From contig JAAHGF010000013.1 of NCBI GenBank assembly GCA_010672585.1, positions 60,328 through 124,327 on the forward strand: a DNA stretch of 64,000 nucleotides, written 5' to 3'. A model generated the notes under the pieces. It saw nothing but the letters and a program-made list of their open reading frames with translations. It was not told the DNA's origin and made no database searches. This document shows, piece after piece, positions 25,191 to 35,004 of the stretch. How positions within the stretch are numbered: the first letter of the stretch is position 1; each line of letters begins with the position of its first letter. A program made the position numbers and the translations under genes. This DNA is from Okeania sp. SIO1I7 (GTDB lineage: Bacteria; Cyanobacteriota; Cyanobacteriia; Cyanobacteriales; Microcoleaceae).

Positions 25191-25651
25191 ATTTTCAGGG
25201 ACATGAACTTATACCGTTTCACGGAAGTCAAAAGTCAAAAATTAGAAGTTGGAAGTGAAAATTGATAGACTTAAAGTATTGACTATACAATGATTTCAGC
25301 CTATTATTCCACATCATCAGTTGTTGACTATTTGTGACATCCTTAGAGTGAATTAGTATTACTAAAAGTATTTTCGTCTCAAGTAGGCCAACCCCAATTT
25401 TGATTGAAGCTACAATTTGTTTCAAATTAGCTACATTCTGGATTTGCCTGAAAATTAGGGTCGGTTGGCCTCAGAAACTATGTGGTATTATAGATATAAA
25501 TAAATTGAATAATATATTAGATGTTTTAATTAAATTTTCTGACATTAAAATCACATTAAATTTTGACAAAAAAAAGTAGATTTCGCCTAACTTAATCCAA
25601 TTAAGTAGATAGAGTCAAACTAGATATTATAGGAAATCTTTAGAAGTAAAA
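25191..25651. other. intergenic region with inverted repeat
   Basis: It contains an AAGTCAAAAGTCAAAAA-type tandem near 25228-25245. It also contains an inverted pair, AGGCCAACCCC (about 25385) and GGTCGGTTGGCCT (about 25460-25472), bounding some 75 bases. No gene is supported. The AT-rich final 150 bases should hold the promoter of the phosphatase gene. Confidence 0.45.
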
Positions 25652-26449
25652 ATGAAGCAGAGACGTATTATAATTGGCGACGTACATGGGCATTATGATG
25701 GTTTAATGGTTTTGCTAGAGGCGATCGCCCCTGGAAAAGATGAAAAGGTGTACTTTTTAGGGGACTTAATAGACCGAGGCCCAAAAAGTTCTCAAGTAGT
25801 AGAATTTGTCAGAACTAGCTCCTATCAGTGTCTCCTGGGAAATCACGAACAAATGATGATTCAAGCTCTCTCAGATAAAGGGGGCAAAAAAGGAGTATGG
25901 GAAGCTTGGTTCTACAGTGGAGGCAATGAAACGGTAGAAAGTTATAGAGATACAGGAATTATGCCTTATGAGGATGTAGAATGGATTCGATCGCTACCTC
26001 TGTATCTAGACTTAGGAGATATTTGGTTAGTTCATGCAGGGGTAAATCCAGAACTACCTATTCAAAAGCAAACCTATCATGAATATTGTTGGATTCGCAA
26101 AGAATTTCATTCTATTGAAAAACCTTATTTTCCCAATAAGTTAATGATTATAGGTCATACTATAACTTTTACTTTTAATAATGTTGAGCCTGGAGAGTTA
26201 GTTCGTGGGGCAGGTTGGCTGAATATTGACACGAGTGCTTATCATCCTCGTAGTGGATGGCTAACAGGATTAGATGTTGATAATAATATTGTTTATCAAG
26301 TTAATGTTAATAGTTATGAAACTAGAAAAATGCCTCTAGAAGAACTTGTAAAACCTTATGCACCAAAGCCTACTTTAAAAGAAGTAATGCAAGAACGTTT
26401 ATCAGCTAAAAAAAAGTACAAAGAGAAACTCAAGGTCAAGAACGATTGA
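25652..26449 (+). CDS. PPP-type metallophosphatase (serine/threonine phosphatase-like)
   Basis: The 265 residues carry the full PPP signature: GDVHGHYDG at about 8-16, GDLIDRGPKS at about 37-46, GNHEQMM at about 63-69, and later histidines in VHAGVNPE and IGHT. These bind two metal ions and hydrolyse phosphoesters. Bacterial members act on phosphoproteins or dinucleoside tetraphosphates (PrpE/ApaH relatives), so the substrate is undecided. The C-terminal 40 residues are Lys-rich and probably flexible. It stands as a single gene. Confidence 0.85.
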   Translation: MKQRRIIIGDVHGHYDGLMVLLEAIAPGKDEKVYFLGDLIDRGPKSSQVVEFVRTSSYQCLLGNHEQMMIQALSDKGGKKGVWEAWFYSGGNETVESYRDTGIMPYEDVEWIRSLPLYLDLGDIWLVHAGVNPELPIQKQTYHEYCWIRKEFHSIEKPYFPNKLMIIGHTITFTFNNVEPGELVRGAGWLNIDTSAYHPRSGWLTGLDVDNNIVYQVNVNSYETRKMPLEELVKPYAPKPTLKEVMQERLSAKKKYKEKLKVKND

Positions 26450-26622
26450 TGAAAATAGCAGTTTCTCTTTCAACAATTAATAATTAATAATTAATAATTA
26501 ATAATTACCTATTCTTGTAAATAAGAGGATTGGCTAAAAGGATTGTTTTTATTTTTTCTCTATGAATGGAGAGGCTTTATACCTTAATTTTTCGGTCAAT
26601 ATCAATATTAGATTAATGCTGA

Positions 26623-27312
26623 ATGCAACTAGAAGAAAAACAACAATTAATTAGTTATTTAGGTCAATTTGTTACCCATGCTCGTTGGGAAAAAATCATA
26701 TCTATTTTACAGCAAAGAACCCGTCATATTACTGTTATTTTAGAAGATATTTATCAACCCCACAATGCTAGTGCGGTACTCCGAAGTTGTGACAGTTTTG
26801 GGGTACAAGATGTACATATTATAGAAAATCAAAATATATTCACAATTACTCAAGGTGTTAGTGTTGGTTCAGACCGCTGGTTAACATTATATCGTTATAA
26901 TCAACCAGGCATAAATAATACTCAAGAATGTTTAAAAAGATTAAGAAGTGAGGGTTATATCATAGCAGCAACAACCCCCCATACAAAGCAAATAACTATT
27001 GAAAAATTATCTGTAAATACAAAAGTAGCGTTAATGTTTGGTTCAGAAATTAATGGGTTGTCAGAATATGCTCAAAACAATGCAGATGTATCAGTAAAAA
27101 TTCCAATGCAGGGATTTAGTGAAAGTTTTAATATTTCAGTTAGTGTTGCTTTGTGTTTATACGATCTGACAAATCGCTTGCGCCAACAGCATAATAATTG
27201 GGAATTAACTGAAACAGAAAAATTAGATTTGGAATTAAATTGGCTGCGGAAATCTATTAAAGCTGGAGAACTTATTGAGAAGAAATTTTTCAGAGATATT
27301 TTTCAACAATGA
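26623..27312 (+). CDS. trmH: TrmH-type tRNA (guanosine-2'-O-)-methyltransferase
   Basis: The 229-residue SPOUT-class protein has ILEDIYQPHNASAVLRSCDS (motif 1), VALMFGSEINGLS (motif 2) and IPMQGFSESFNISVSVALCL (motif 3), the knot that binds SAM. The arginine in AVLRSCDSFG corresponds to the catalytic Arg of TrmH, which methylates G18 in the tRNA D-loop. The length and N-terminal region fit TrmH rather than the longer rRNA enzymes. An AT-bounded short repeat lies on each side. The start at 26623 is the first in-frame ATG. Confidence 0.87.
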   Translation: MQLEEKQQLISYLGQFVTHARWEKIISILQQRTRHITVILEDIYQPHNASAVLRSCDSFGVQDVHIIENQNIFTITQGVSVGSDRWLTLYRYNQPGINNTQECLKRLRSEGYIIAATTPHTKQITIEKLSVNTKVALMFGSEINGLSEYAQNNADVSVKIPMQGFSESFNISVSVALCLYDLTNRLRQQHNNWELTETEKLDLELNWLRKSIKAGELIEKKFFRDIFQQ

Positions 27313-27382
27313 ATAATGAATAATTAATAATTAATAATTACCTCTCCTTGAAAAGAAGAGGATTGACTAATGAAGATCGACA

Positions 27383-27506
27383 GTGAAGATCGACAAATTT
27401 TTGACCAAATCAAAATTCTACTAAAATTTAGTCATAGCAATGTATTCAACATGATATGGATCTAAAATCGACAAGAATATTTTTAAAACTTGTCGATCTT
27501 CGACAA
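27383..27506. repeat. inverted-repeat-bounded element
   Basis: GTGAAGATCGACAAATTTTT at the left end faces AAAACTTGTCGATCTTCGAC at the right end over about 85 bases. A partial third copy, TGAAGATCGACA, lies just upstream. The layout resembles a small MITE; no second copy was noticed in the window. Confidence 0.5.
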
Positions 27507-27545
27507 TATTATTTAGCTGACCGCTGATTGCTGAAGTGCTGAATG

Positions 27546-28733
27546 CTAAGAATTACTCTGACTAAAAGGTAAATCTTCATTAATTCTCTCCATTTCTAAC
27601 TGTTCCATTTCATTCACTTGCCCAATGTAAGACAAAAATATTTTTGACAAACGATTATGATAAAACTTGTGCATACTATGGTTAGGTGTTGCTGGAAAAC
27701 CACGCCGTTTTTTATGACGCCCACCAGCACCAGGGTCAAAAGTATTAATACCATGCTCGATCGCCCATTCTATCGGAGCATAATAACAAGCATCAAAATG
27801 TAAACAATCTATTTCATAGGTGCTGCCCCAGTAACGACCGTAAAGGCGATCGCCCTTAGTAATACAAAACGACATTCCCACAGGTAAGCGGTTGTCCTCC
27901 TCACTGTAACCTGCCACAAATAATACTCGATGGCGAAAGTCGTGATGTAATTGTTCAAAAAATCGCTTCGTCAAATATTTACTACCCCACCACCCAAATT
28001 TATCGCAGGTACTCTCATAAAAACTGTACATTTTAGAAAACAGAGCTTTCGGTATTTCATCCCCAGTGAAAGTCTGCATTTGTAAACCAGCTTTCCCTAC
28101 TGCTTTGCGTTCCCGCTTAATATTACGACGTTGATTAGCATTAAATACTTTGAGATAGTCATCAAAAGTTTGATAACCTTGATTTTGCCAAATGTAACTA
28201 TGGTGTAGCCAACTGCTAAAACTATTACGTTGCAGTACAGGATGCCATTCTGGATCGACATAGAGAAAATGACATCCAGAAATATTATGGCGGTCGCAAA
28301 AATGATCAATTTCACTGACCATCAAGGCTGTCATTTCATCCTCATCCTCCCCAGGCGCGATTAAAAATCTATACCCCTCAGCAGGAGTAAAAGGAGACAT
28401 TCCCAATAACTTTGGGTAATATTCAATACCTAAGCGGTAAGCTATATCGGCCCATTGATGGTCAAAAACAAATTCACCTTGACTGTGCCCCTTGATATAA
28501 AGTGGAGCTGCTGCTATCAATTGTCTATCTCGCCATACCGTTAAATGTTGGGGTAGCCATCCACTTCTACCACCAACACTACCAGAAGTTTCCATATTAT
28601 GCAGCCAGTCCCATTCTAGGAAGGGGGTTTTTAAAGGTTGGGCTAGAGCATCCCACTCTGGTTTAGGGACTTCAGAAATTTTGCCAATCCAGGCTAGAGA
28701 ATATTGGGGTTTAGGCTGTTGAATCATTTTCAC
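27546..28733 (-). CDS. FemAB-like / GNAT-type peptidogalycan biosynthesis protein (DUF482)
   Basis: The protein is 395 residues. The N-terminal region has PLKTPFLEWDWLHNMETSGS and WLPQHLTVWRDRQLIAAAPLY. The C-terminal half has NANQRRNIKRERKAV, then DRLYGRYWGSTYEIDCLHFD and GINTFDPGAGGRHKKRRGF. These are the conserved blocks of the PF04339 family, which has a double GNAT fold related to FemA/B aminoacyl transferases. Its substrate is unproven; cell-wall or lipid-linked acyl transfer has been proposed for relatives. It is convergent with trmH. Confidence 0.83.
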   Translation of the reverse strand: MKMIQQPKPQYSLAWIGKISEVPKPEWDALAQPLKTPFLEWDWLHNMETSGSVGGRSGWLPQHLTVWRDRQLIAAAPLYIKGHSQGEFVFDHQWADIAYRLGIEYYPKLLGMSPFTPAEGYRFLIAPGEDEDEMTALMVSEIDHFCDRHNISGCHFLYVDPEWHPVLQRNSFSSWLHHSYIWQNQGYQTFDDYLKVFNANQRRNIKRERKAVGKAGLQMQTFTGDEIPKALFSKMYSFYESTCDKFGWWGSKYLTKRFFEQLHHDFRHRVLFVAGYSEEDNRLPVGMSFCITKGDRLYGRYWGSTYEIDCLHFDACYYAPIEWAIEHGINTFDPGAGGRHKKRRGFPATPNHSMHKFYHNRLSKIFLSYIGQVNEMEQLEMERINEDLPFSQSNS

Positions 28734-29784
28734 TCTCTTTGGCGTGTCCGATATCTAAGTTAATCTATTTGTGCATTTGTTGGGTGTGCTTGAAAAAGTA
28801 GTCAGGTAGGGGAGCCGTCGGATTGGCGACGTACAGCAGTAATATCAAATCCAGTAGCATCGGGGGATGGGGAGATAGAGAAATATTTGTTCATTAATTG
28901 ATAATGGATAATTGATAATTACCTCGGGTTTTAACCGCTACGGAATTGAATATCAGGAAATATTATTTCTTTTCTTGGTCGATTGGATATGGCGAGGAGA
29001 CCTCGCCATCCCACCCAACGGGTGCGCTCCGAAGATAGAACTCCGTTCCGCTGTCGCGTTTCGCGTCAGCGTTGCGTTACGCCAGTTTTGCGAAGCAAAA
29101 GCAAACGACCGCTGTCTTGGTCGATTGGATATGGCGAGGGGACCTCGCCATCCCACCCAACGGGTGCGCTACGCTAACGACCGCTGTCTTGGTCGATTGG
29201 ATATGGCGAGGGGACCTCGCCATCCCTCGACCGCTTTTTTCCCCTTAAAAGGGGAGGCTTCAAGGCGCGAATTATTTAATTTAGGACTTACGCAGATACG
29301 CTATATATAGTACTCATAACTATTGTCCAATAGTTACTTGACTCTATAAACAGTGTCTTTGCGTAAGTCCTGTAATTATTAATTATTAATTATTAATTAT
29401 TAATTATTTGGTAATGGTTGAAAATGGAACATTTTTTTATATCGAATTAAATGGATTTGATATTATTCAACAGCTATCCTGACTTTTAGCTTGATGAGCG
29501 CAAGCCCTAATTAGCAAAAAGGTTATTCGACCTGTGTTGATTACTTAATAACTGAAGTGTTACCTGAGTATAGCATTAATGCATGGGAATTGGTATAATA
29601 TATGTTGATAATTCTATAATTACTTCAATCCCCCCATCTCCCCAAATTCCCCTCCTGGGAGGGGGAGGGGCGAGGGGTGGGTCCCCATCTCCCCCAACCA
29701 TATAATAAGTATTCAAGCGAATTGGAGATGACTTGGTCTTCCTGACTACTAAATTGAAATGAAGTTATTTAACCGGATTTGATA
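28734..29784. other. long repeat-filled intergenic region
   Basis: There is no gene in about 1,050 bases. It contains a GCCGTCGGATTGGCGACGTAC palindromic module (28812-28832, also inside the MITE near 46795), the long AT-bounded repeat (28892-29285), an ATTAATTATT tandem (about 29374-29408) and a GGGAGG palindrome (29648-29683). Apparent ORFs here only read through repeats. Confidence 0.65.
28892..29285 (+). repeat. AT-bounded dispersed repeat, long copy with internal triplication
   Basis: It begins ATTGATAATGGATAATTG and ends GCGCGAATTATTTAATT. The interior unit GGTCGATTGGATATGGCGAG followed by ACCTCGCCATCCC is present three times (from about 28977, 29119 and 29192). Between units one and two sits a 76-base module (29038-29113) that occurs exactly, inverted, at 39036-39111. 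Single-unit copies of the repeat are at 31160, 38994, 60134 and 62398. Confidence 0.8.
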
Positions 29785-31098
29785 TTATTCGTACCAAGCT
29801 TGTAATACCATTTTCTGTATTTCCATCAAAGGAATATTCTGCTGTCTAGCTAATTTGACACAATCTTCATATTCAGGTTGCACATTCACAATTTGATTCC
29901 CCATCTTTGCCACTTTTAACTGCACTGCTCCATAATCTGTCTGCACCTGATTAATTGTTCGCTCCAAAATAGCCCGTTTTTGAGTAGAACGACGAATACC
30001 CAGAGTTGTAGTCTCTCGAAATATTACCTCCTCACAACCAGACAACTTTTCCGGTAGACAAACAACAGTAAGTAACACTCCTAACCTAGATTTTTTCATC
30101 GTCACAGGTTGGGTAAAAACATCTAATGCACCTACTGCAAACAGAGCATCAAAAGTATAAGCGATCGCTTGAGGAGTACAATCATCTATTTGAGTTTCCA
30201 ACACCATTACAGTTTCTAGGTGTGGATGTGGGGAACTGGGAGAATGATATTCTCTAAGTTGAGAATGTGGAGTATTAACCTCCCCTGCTCCGATCCACAA
30301 ACGTAGAATATTAGGAATAGCTAAATCCCGGGAACCCGCACCCAAACCCACACATTCTAGAGACATTGACGGTGGCGAGCCAAAATTACTGGCCAGAGTA
30401 CAAGCGATCGCGCTACCTGTAGGAGTACATAATTCTTTTTCAATGCCATTACTATAAATCGGAACCTGATGCAACTCCCAAAGTTTTAGCACTGCTGGTA
30501 CAGGTACAGGTAACCTACCATGAGCCGCCCTTACAGTACCCCCACCAGTGGGCAAAGGCGAACAATATAATTGGTCAATATTCAACCAGTCGAATCCCAG
30601 GCAAGTCCCCACAATATCAACAATGGCATCAGTTGCCCCTACTTCGTGAAAATGTACCTTCTCTGGGGCAATACCATGTACAGCACCTTCAGCTTCAGCC
30701 AATTTCTGAAATACAGCCAAACTCCAAGCTTCAGCACGTTGGGGCAATCCGGCTTTTTTGATTAATGCTTCAATTTCTGGCAAATGACGGTTGTGAGAAT
30801 GATTATGTTTTTCTGTACTTTGGTCCTTTTCTGAATGGTGAGTATGATGGTGGTGGTGGTCAAAAGTCAGAGGTTCTCCATCTTCATACTTTGCAGAAGT
30901 TAGATTGACATGAAATTTCGTAGCTAGTAAACCATTGCGATGCACTTTTTCAGTGCTTAACTGATATTCCTGGAAAATGCCGAGAAGATTGAGTTTTTCT
31001 ATCAGATATTCTAGGGGAACACCCGCATGGACTAAAGCACCTAGACACATATCGCCGGCAATACCAGTGGGACATTCAAGGTAAGCTATTTTTTTCAT
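29785..31098 (-). CDS. larC: nickel pincer cofactor biosynthesis protein LarC
   Basis: The 437-residue protein starts MKKIAYLECPTGIAGDMCLG. It has a His-rich insert near 80-105 (DHHHHHTHHSEK, then HNHSHNRH) and then VHFHEVGATDAIVDIVG, SPLPTGGGTVRAAHGRLPVP and CTPTGSAI. LarC inserts nickel into the P2TMN precursor to complete the NPN cofactor. In Lactobacillus it is made by programmed frameshifting, whereas here the frame is continuous. No larB or larE is nearby. The cyanobacterial client enzyme is unknown. A weak repeat-rich region lies upstream. Confidence 0.9.
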   Translation of the reverse strand: MKKIAYLECPTGIAGDMCLGALVHAGVPLEYLIEKLNLLGIFQEYQLSTEKVHRNGLLATKFHVNLTSAKYEDGEPLTFDHHHHHTHHSEKDQSTEKHNHSHNRHLPEIEALIKKAGLPQRAEAWSLAVFQKLAEAEGAVHGIAPEKVHFHEVGATDAIVDIVGTCLGFDWLNIDQLYCSPLPTGGGTVRAAHGRLPVPVPAVLKLWELHQVPIYSNGIEKELCTPTGSAIACTLASNFGSPPSMSLECVGLGAGSRDLAIPNILRLWIGAGEVNTPHSQLREYHSPSSPHPHLETVMVLETQIDDCTPQAIAYTFDALFAVGALDVFTQPVTMKKSRLGVLLTVVCLPEKLSGCEEVIFRETTTLGIRRSTQKRAILERTINQVQTDYGAVQLKVAKMGNQIVNVQPEYEDCVKLARQQNIPLMEIQKMVLQAWYE

Positions 31099-31159
31099 AA
31101 ATTGAATTTAGGTTTTAGGTGTTCAAGAATTTAGAATTTAGAATTTAGAATTTAGAATT

Positions 31160-31372
31160 ACCGAATAATTAATAACTAATAATTAAATAATTCTGGTTTA
31201 AAGCCTCCCCTTTTAAGGGGAAAAAAGCGGTCGTTAGCGTAGCGCACCCGTTGGGTGGGATGGCGAGGAAACCTGGCCATATCCAATCGACCAAGAGAAG
31301 AAATAATATTTTCTTATATTCAATTCCGTAACGGTTAAAACCCGAGGTAATTATCAATTATCAATTAATATC
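31160..31372 (-). repeat. AT-bounded dispersed repeat, single-unit copy
   Basis: CCGAATAATTAATAACTAAT at one end and GGTAATTATCAATTATCAAT at the other bound an interior with CCCCTTTTAAGGGG, AGCGGTCGTTAGCG, GGGTGGGATGGCGAGG and CCATATCCAATCGACCAAGA. It is inverted relative to the 28.9-kb copy. Confidence 0.75.
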
Positions 31373-31490
31373 TCGACCTTAGAAGACCGGATTTGATATA
31401 ACCTATGGCGTATAGCATGACATACTCCCACACTAAACTAGCGCTATGCGGTTCGCATGGTGGAAAATTTCCGAGTTTATAGCAACATCT

Positions 31491-31599
31491 TAACGAAGTC
31501 AGAAGTCAGAAGTTATTTTTGTAACGGAGATTTTGAGCAACTCTCCAAAAATATTACGCCTTAAAAGGCGGGGTTACACGACCCATATTATTTTGATAA
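31491..31599. mobile_element. TTA-targeting MITE, copy 2
   Basis: It reads TAACGAAGTCAGAAGTCAGA ... CGCCTTAAAAGGCG ... CCCATATTATTTTGATAA, the reverse complement of the copies in the methyltransferase and hicA genes. TAA (TTA on the other strand) flanks both ends. It is intergenic here. Confidence 0.8.
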
Positions 31600-31858
31600 T
31601 ACAAGTTTTTTCAATCAGGACGAAAGCTTCTGCTGGGATTTTGGCAAATTGAATCGGTTCGATACCCATTCAATTTGCTGCCGATTCATCCACCAAATCT
31701 GCATATTATGGCGTGAGGCTTCTCGGCAATTCAGCTAAGTGGTAAAAGTTGAAATGGCAAGCCATCCCATAAAAAGCCTTCCTCCGCTACGCTAAAGGAC
31801 GGGTCTTTGAACCCCATTTTTTGGCCAATTTTTCTATCTAAAATCTAAAATAAAAATT

Positions 31859-32515
31859 ATGGCAATATTCTATGAACTTCATCCTGATACACCCCAGCAA
31901 AGACGCGTAGAACAAATTATTAGCGAGCTGAAAGATGGGGCAGTAATGCTTTATCCCACAGATACCGTTTACGCAATAGGTTGCGACCTCTATGCTAAAT
32001 CTGCTGTGGAGCGAGTTAGACAAATTAAACAACTGTCTAATGATAAACCTCTGACATTCCTCTGTTCCTCTCTGTCCAATATCGCCAATTACGCTATTGT
32101 GAGTGACTCAGCCTACCGAATCATCAAACGTTTAATTCCTGGCCCTTACACATTTGTGTTGCCTGCCACAAAGTTAGTCCCACGACTGGTGATGAGTCCT
32201 AAGCGAAAAACAACGGGTATTCGGGTTCCAGACAATCAATCTTGTTTGTCTTTGTTGGAAACTTTGGGCAATCCTATCATTTCAACATCAGCTCACATTA
32301 CCAGTGATGCGGAAGGAATGGCCCCAGTAGATGTAGGAGCAGTTACTGGTAAAGCGGAATTATTTGATTGTCTAGAAAATTTAGTGGACATCATTGTTGA
32401 TGACGGTTCTGACCCTGGATATCAAGTATCTACTATCCTGGAATTAACTGGCCAAGAGCCAAATCTAATTAGGCAAGGTCTTGGAGTTGAAACTGTAACA
32501 GCTCTGATTGGTTAA
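31859..32515 (+). CDS. Sua5/YciO/YrdC family protein (threonylcarbamoyl-AMP synthase-like)
   Basis: The 218-residue YrdC domain carries AVMLYPTDTVYAIGCD, QIKQLSNDKPLTFLCSS, YTFVLPAT and GNPIISTSAH. The Lys/Arg-lined cavity binds L-threonine, bicarbonate and ATP for the first step of tRNA t6A formation. The length and the KQLSNDKPLTFLC motif fit YciO-like members as well as TsaC, so this may be the YciO paralogue rather than the essential enzyme. There is a single promoter region upstream and no operon partner. Confidence 0.85.
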   Translation: MAIFYELHPDTPQQRRVEQIISELKDGAVMLYPTDTVYAIGCDLYAKSAVERVRQIKQLSNDKPLTFLCSSLSNIANYAIVSDSAYRIIKRLIPGPYTFVLPATKLVPRLVMSPKRKTTGIRVPDNQSCLSLLETLGNPIISTSAHITSDAEGMAPVDVGAVTGKAELFDCLENLVDIIVDDGSDPGYQVSTILELTGQEPNLIRQGLGVETVTALIG

Positions 32516-33072
32516 TATAGCAGGAGGCAGAAGGCAAAATCTAGTTCTGTACGGAGGTTCCATGCAACTTCCCTACTCCTTGCTCCCTACTTCCTACTCC
32601 CTAATATTTAAAGAGACATGATATTAGGTAGTAGGTCCTAAGATTTTCCCTTCTTCCCTCTCTCTTCCTTCTTCCTTCTTCCCTCTACCCTCTTCCTTCT
32701 TCCATAAAACCTACGACTGTGCCACTTGTGTATTTGTTACACGGGTGGCACTGCCAATTTGAATATTGTCACAGTCTCTTTGAGTTGGATAATTCTGTTA
32801 AGTAAAGTTCTGATTTTCAACGTATATATAGCTTTCGTTCGTTTTAGACCTAAATCCGGAAAATATACTTTTGATAGTGAACTCCAGAATTGGTTAGTAA
32901 CAGAAAAACCACATCATAAAAGTGTAACCTTCCTCCACAAATAGTTGGGTGAACTTTCCTATAGTCGTAAGTGTAGAGGAAAGAAAGGAATCACACAGAT
33001 TTCAACCAACACTTAATCACTCTACATGATTACTTCGTACACCTACTGTGCATTATCCAAAGGTAAAATCAA
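32516..33072. other. intergenic region upstream of the HetZ-related gene
   Basis: It contains pyrimidine-rich tandems (CTTCCTTCTTCCCTC type, 32640-32705). The last 130 bases, with GTAGAGGAAAGAAAGGAATC, should hold the promoter. A 72-codon open frame from 32726 was not accepted for lack of protein character. No NtcA site was identified with confidence. Confidence 0.45.
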
Positions 33073-34314
33073 ATGACTGTTAAGATTGCTCACTCCCCCA
33101 ACTCCCTGAACACAAACACTGCTATCGCTCCAGAAGTTAACAACAGCAAAGTTGAAGATCGCACTACAGCGAATACTGTACTAGAAATGAATACTGAAAC
33201 TTTAGCTGCTGTAGTTTTGCAAGAATTACAAGATACTTTGAAAACTAAGCCAGCAAAAGCTGAAACTGTCACCTTTCGCATCGTCCAAGAAGTAGAGCGT
33301 ATTTGCCAAAAGAGTAATCGGATTCAAAATTCTGGTGAAGTTCAATCTTGGCAACTTAGTTTGGCTCGTCATCGCTGGCAAAAGTGTGTACAATACTACA
33401 AACTTGGTTCTAAGCAAGGTCGGGTAGAATTACACTCTCTGCTTGCTTCTATGATTTATCGTCATATTGCTTCTTTTAGAGCACAATTAAGTTTCCAAGG
33501 TCGCTATAACTTGATTGAGGATTTTCTGCAAGGTTTTTATATTGAGTCTCTACGAGCTTTCCGTCGGGAACACTCCCTCGATCAAGACTATACTCCTAGA
33601 GTGAAATTAGAATTAGCCGAATATATGGCATTTACTGAACAGTACGCCAAGCGTCAAATAGGTTTGCCTGGCCGAAATCGTCAAAGATTGATTGTACTCC
33701 GCGCTCAAAGTTTTGCTAAGGGTCAACCCCCTGAAACTTCTCTTGATATTGAAATGGCAGTTGAGTCTCCCAAAGGTGAAGATGCAGAAGCTTTTAGTCG
33801 GTCTTCTGCTGTGCAACAGGTACGGGAGCAAATGGTTTCTGAAGCTGTTGACCCCGCTGAAGCTGTATTGCGCGATCGCGTAGTTTCTGAATTAATCAAT
33901 TACTTTGAAGCTCAAGGTCAAGACCAATGTATTGATTATCTGCGTCTCAAATTGCAAGATTATCAAGCATCTGATATTGATAAGGAGCTAGGTTTAACTT
34001 CTCGTCAACGGGATTATTTACAACAACGTTTTAAGTATCATGTTGAAAAATTTGCTTGTTCTAAAAATTGGAAGTTAGTGCATCAATGGTTAGGTGCTGA
34101 CATTGACCAAAAATTAGGTATGACTTCTGATAAATGGGAAGCTTTCCAAGCAACTCTTTCTCCTGAACAACAGCAAATTTTACAACTCAAGCGCAATGGT
34201 GAAGATGAACAAGCGATCGCGAAGACTATTAAATGTACTCCGAAACAGTTACAAAAACGTTGGGCAAAATTGTTGGATATGGCTTGGGTCTTTCGCAATA
34301 ACGACCAAAGTTAG
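33073..34314 (+). CDS. HetZ-related protein
   Basis: This 413-residue protein is mostly helical. Marker segments are LARHRWQKCVQYYKLGSKQG, IEDFLQGFYIESLRAFRREH, RVKLELAEYMAFTEQYAKRQ and, at the C-terminus, CTPKQLQKRWAKLLDMAWVF, which reads like a helix-turn-helix tail of sigma-type regulators. It matches HetZ and its relatives in length and pattern. In heterocyst formers HetZ is an early differentiation regulator. Related genes exist in filamentous cyanobacteria without heterocysts, where the role is less clear. No hetP or patU is adjacent. The first 45 residues are variable. Confidence 0.72.
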   Translation: MTVKIAHSPNSLNTNTAIAPEVNNSKVEDRTTANTVLEMNTETLAAVVLQELQDTLKTKPAKAETVTFRIVQEVERICQKSNRIQNSGEVQSWQLSLARHRWQKCVQYYKLGSKQGRVELHSLLASMIYRHIASFRAQLSFQGRYNLIEDFLQGFYIESLRAFRREHSLDQDYTPRVKLELAEYMAFTEQYAKRQIGLPGRNRQRLIVLRAQSFAKGQPPETSLDIEMAVESPKGEDAEAFSRSSAVQQVREQMVSEAVDPAEAVLRDRVVSELINYFEAQGQDQCIDYLRLKLQDYQASDIDKELGLTSRQRDYLQQRFKYHVEKFACSKNWKLVHQWLGADIDQKLGMTSDKWEAFQATLSPEQQQILQLKRNGEDEQAIAKTIKCTPKQLQKRWAKLLDMAWVFRNNDQS

Positions 34315-35004
34315 TATGGTATTAAAAATGAAACAGATTCTTTTTACTCATCCATCAATGAAAGTTTGCGATATGGGTCATCCTGCTTCTGTCTAGGGTG
34401 GGCATTGCCCACCTTACGGAAGTCAAAAGTCAGAAGTCAAAAGTCAGAAGTTAGAAGTGAAAGTTGATAGAGTTAAAGTATTGACGCTTACAATAATTTC
34501 AGCCTATTATTCCACATCAGATTGGTAAATTATTATTGCTCTATTCGCGATTTTTATGTTATTTAAAACACAAATTAATTGGGACTAATATCCTGTTCAG
34601 ATCGGCAATTATTATTATATTTAGTAGCTATTAGTCAGTTAGGAGAGTTGTCCGATTAGCGACTTACAGTATTTATTAACTATTTTGATTTCAGCATTAC
34701 TATCCCATAAAATAATTAAGCTGTTTGAACGATGACCAATTACTAATTATCAGTTATAAATTACTAACTACTTACTTTCACAGATATTATCAGTATTTAA
34801 CCTAATATAATTTAATCAGTACAAAGACTCTGTTATTTTTTGGTCAAAATTTTTCTCATCATTCCCATCAAATAAGTACTATTTAATCAATTATATATAG
34901 ATATTTTTAAATATCAAATTCTAATATATTAGTTAGCTGGAGCTAATTAGCAGTTTTTGATAAAAATTAGATATATTGGATGAAGTAACGATTTATTAAA
35001 ATAT
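34315..35004. other. AT-rich intergenic region
   Basis: Its 690 bases begin with a GTGGGCATTGCCCACC hairpin (34398-34413) that could terminate the HetZ-related transcript. An AGTCAAAAGTCAGAAG tandem follows, then very AT-rich sequence. No gene is supported. Confidence 0.45.

Larger units (their letters stand above)
31099..31858. other. intergenic region with two mobile repeats
   Basis: It holds a GAATTTAGAATTTAG tandem (31126-31157), an inverted AT-bounded repeat (31160-31372), a decayed IS605-type end (TGACATACTCCCACACTA near 31418) and MITE copy 2 (31491-31599). No gene was recognised. Confidence 0.6.

Noticed and set aside
28912..29310. 132-codon ORF with repeated GRLDMARGPRHP segments
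   Set aside because: It reads through the triplicated interior of the AT-bounded repeat; no start signal and no protein outside the repeat.
31650..31690. tRNA-like GGTTCGATACCC near 31656
   Set aside because: Only the T-arm-like string is present; no acceptor, D or anticodon stems can be drawn.
32726..32944. 72-codon ORF before the HetZ-related gene
   Set aside because: No ribosome binding site or family pattern; hydrophobic only by AT-rich codons.
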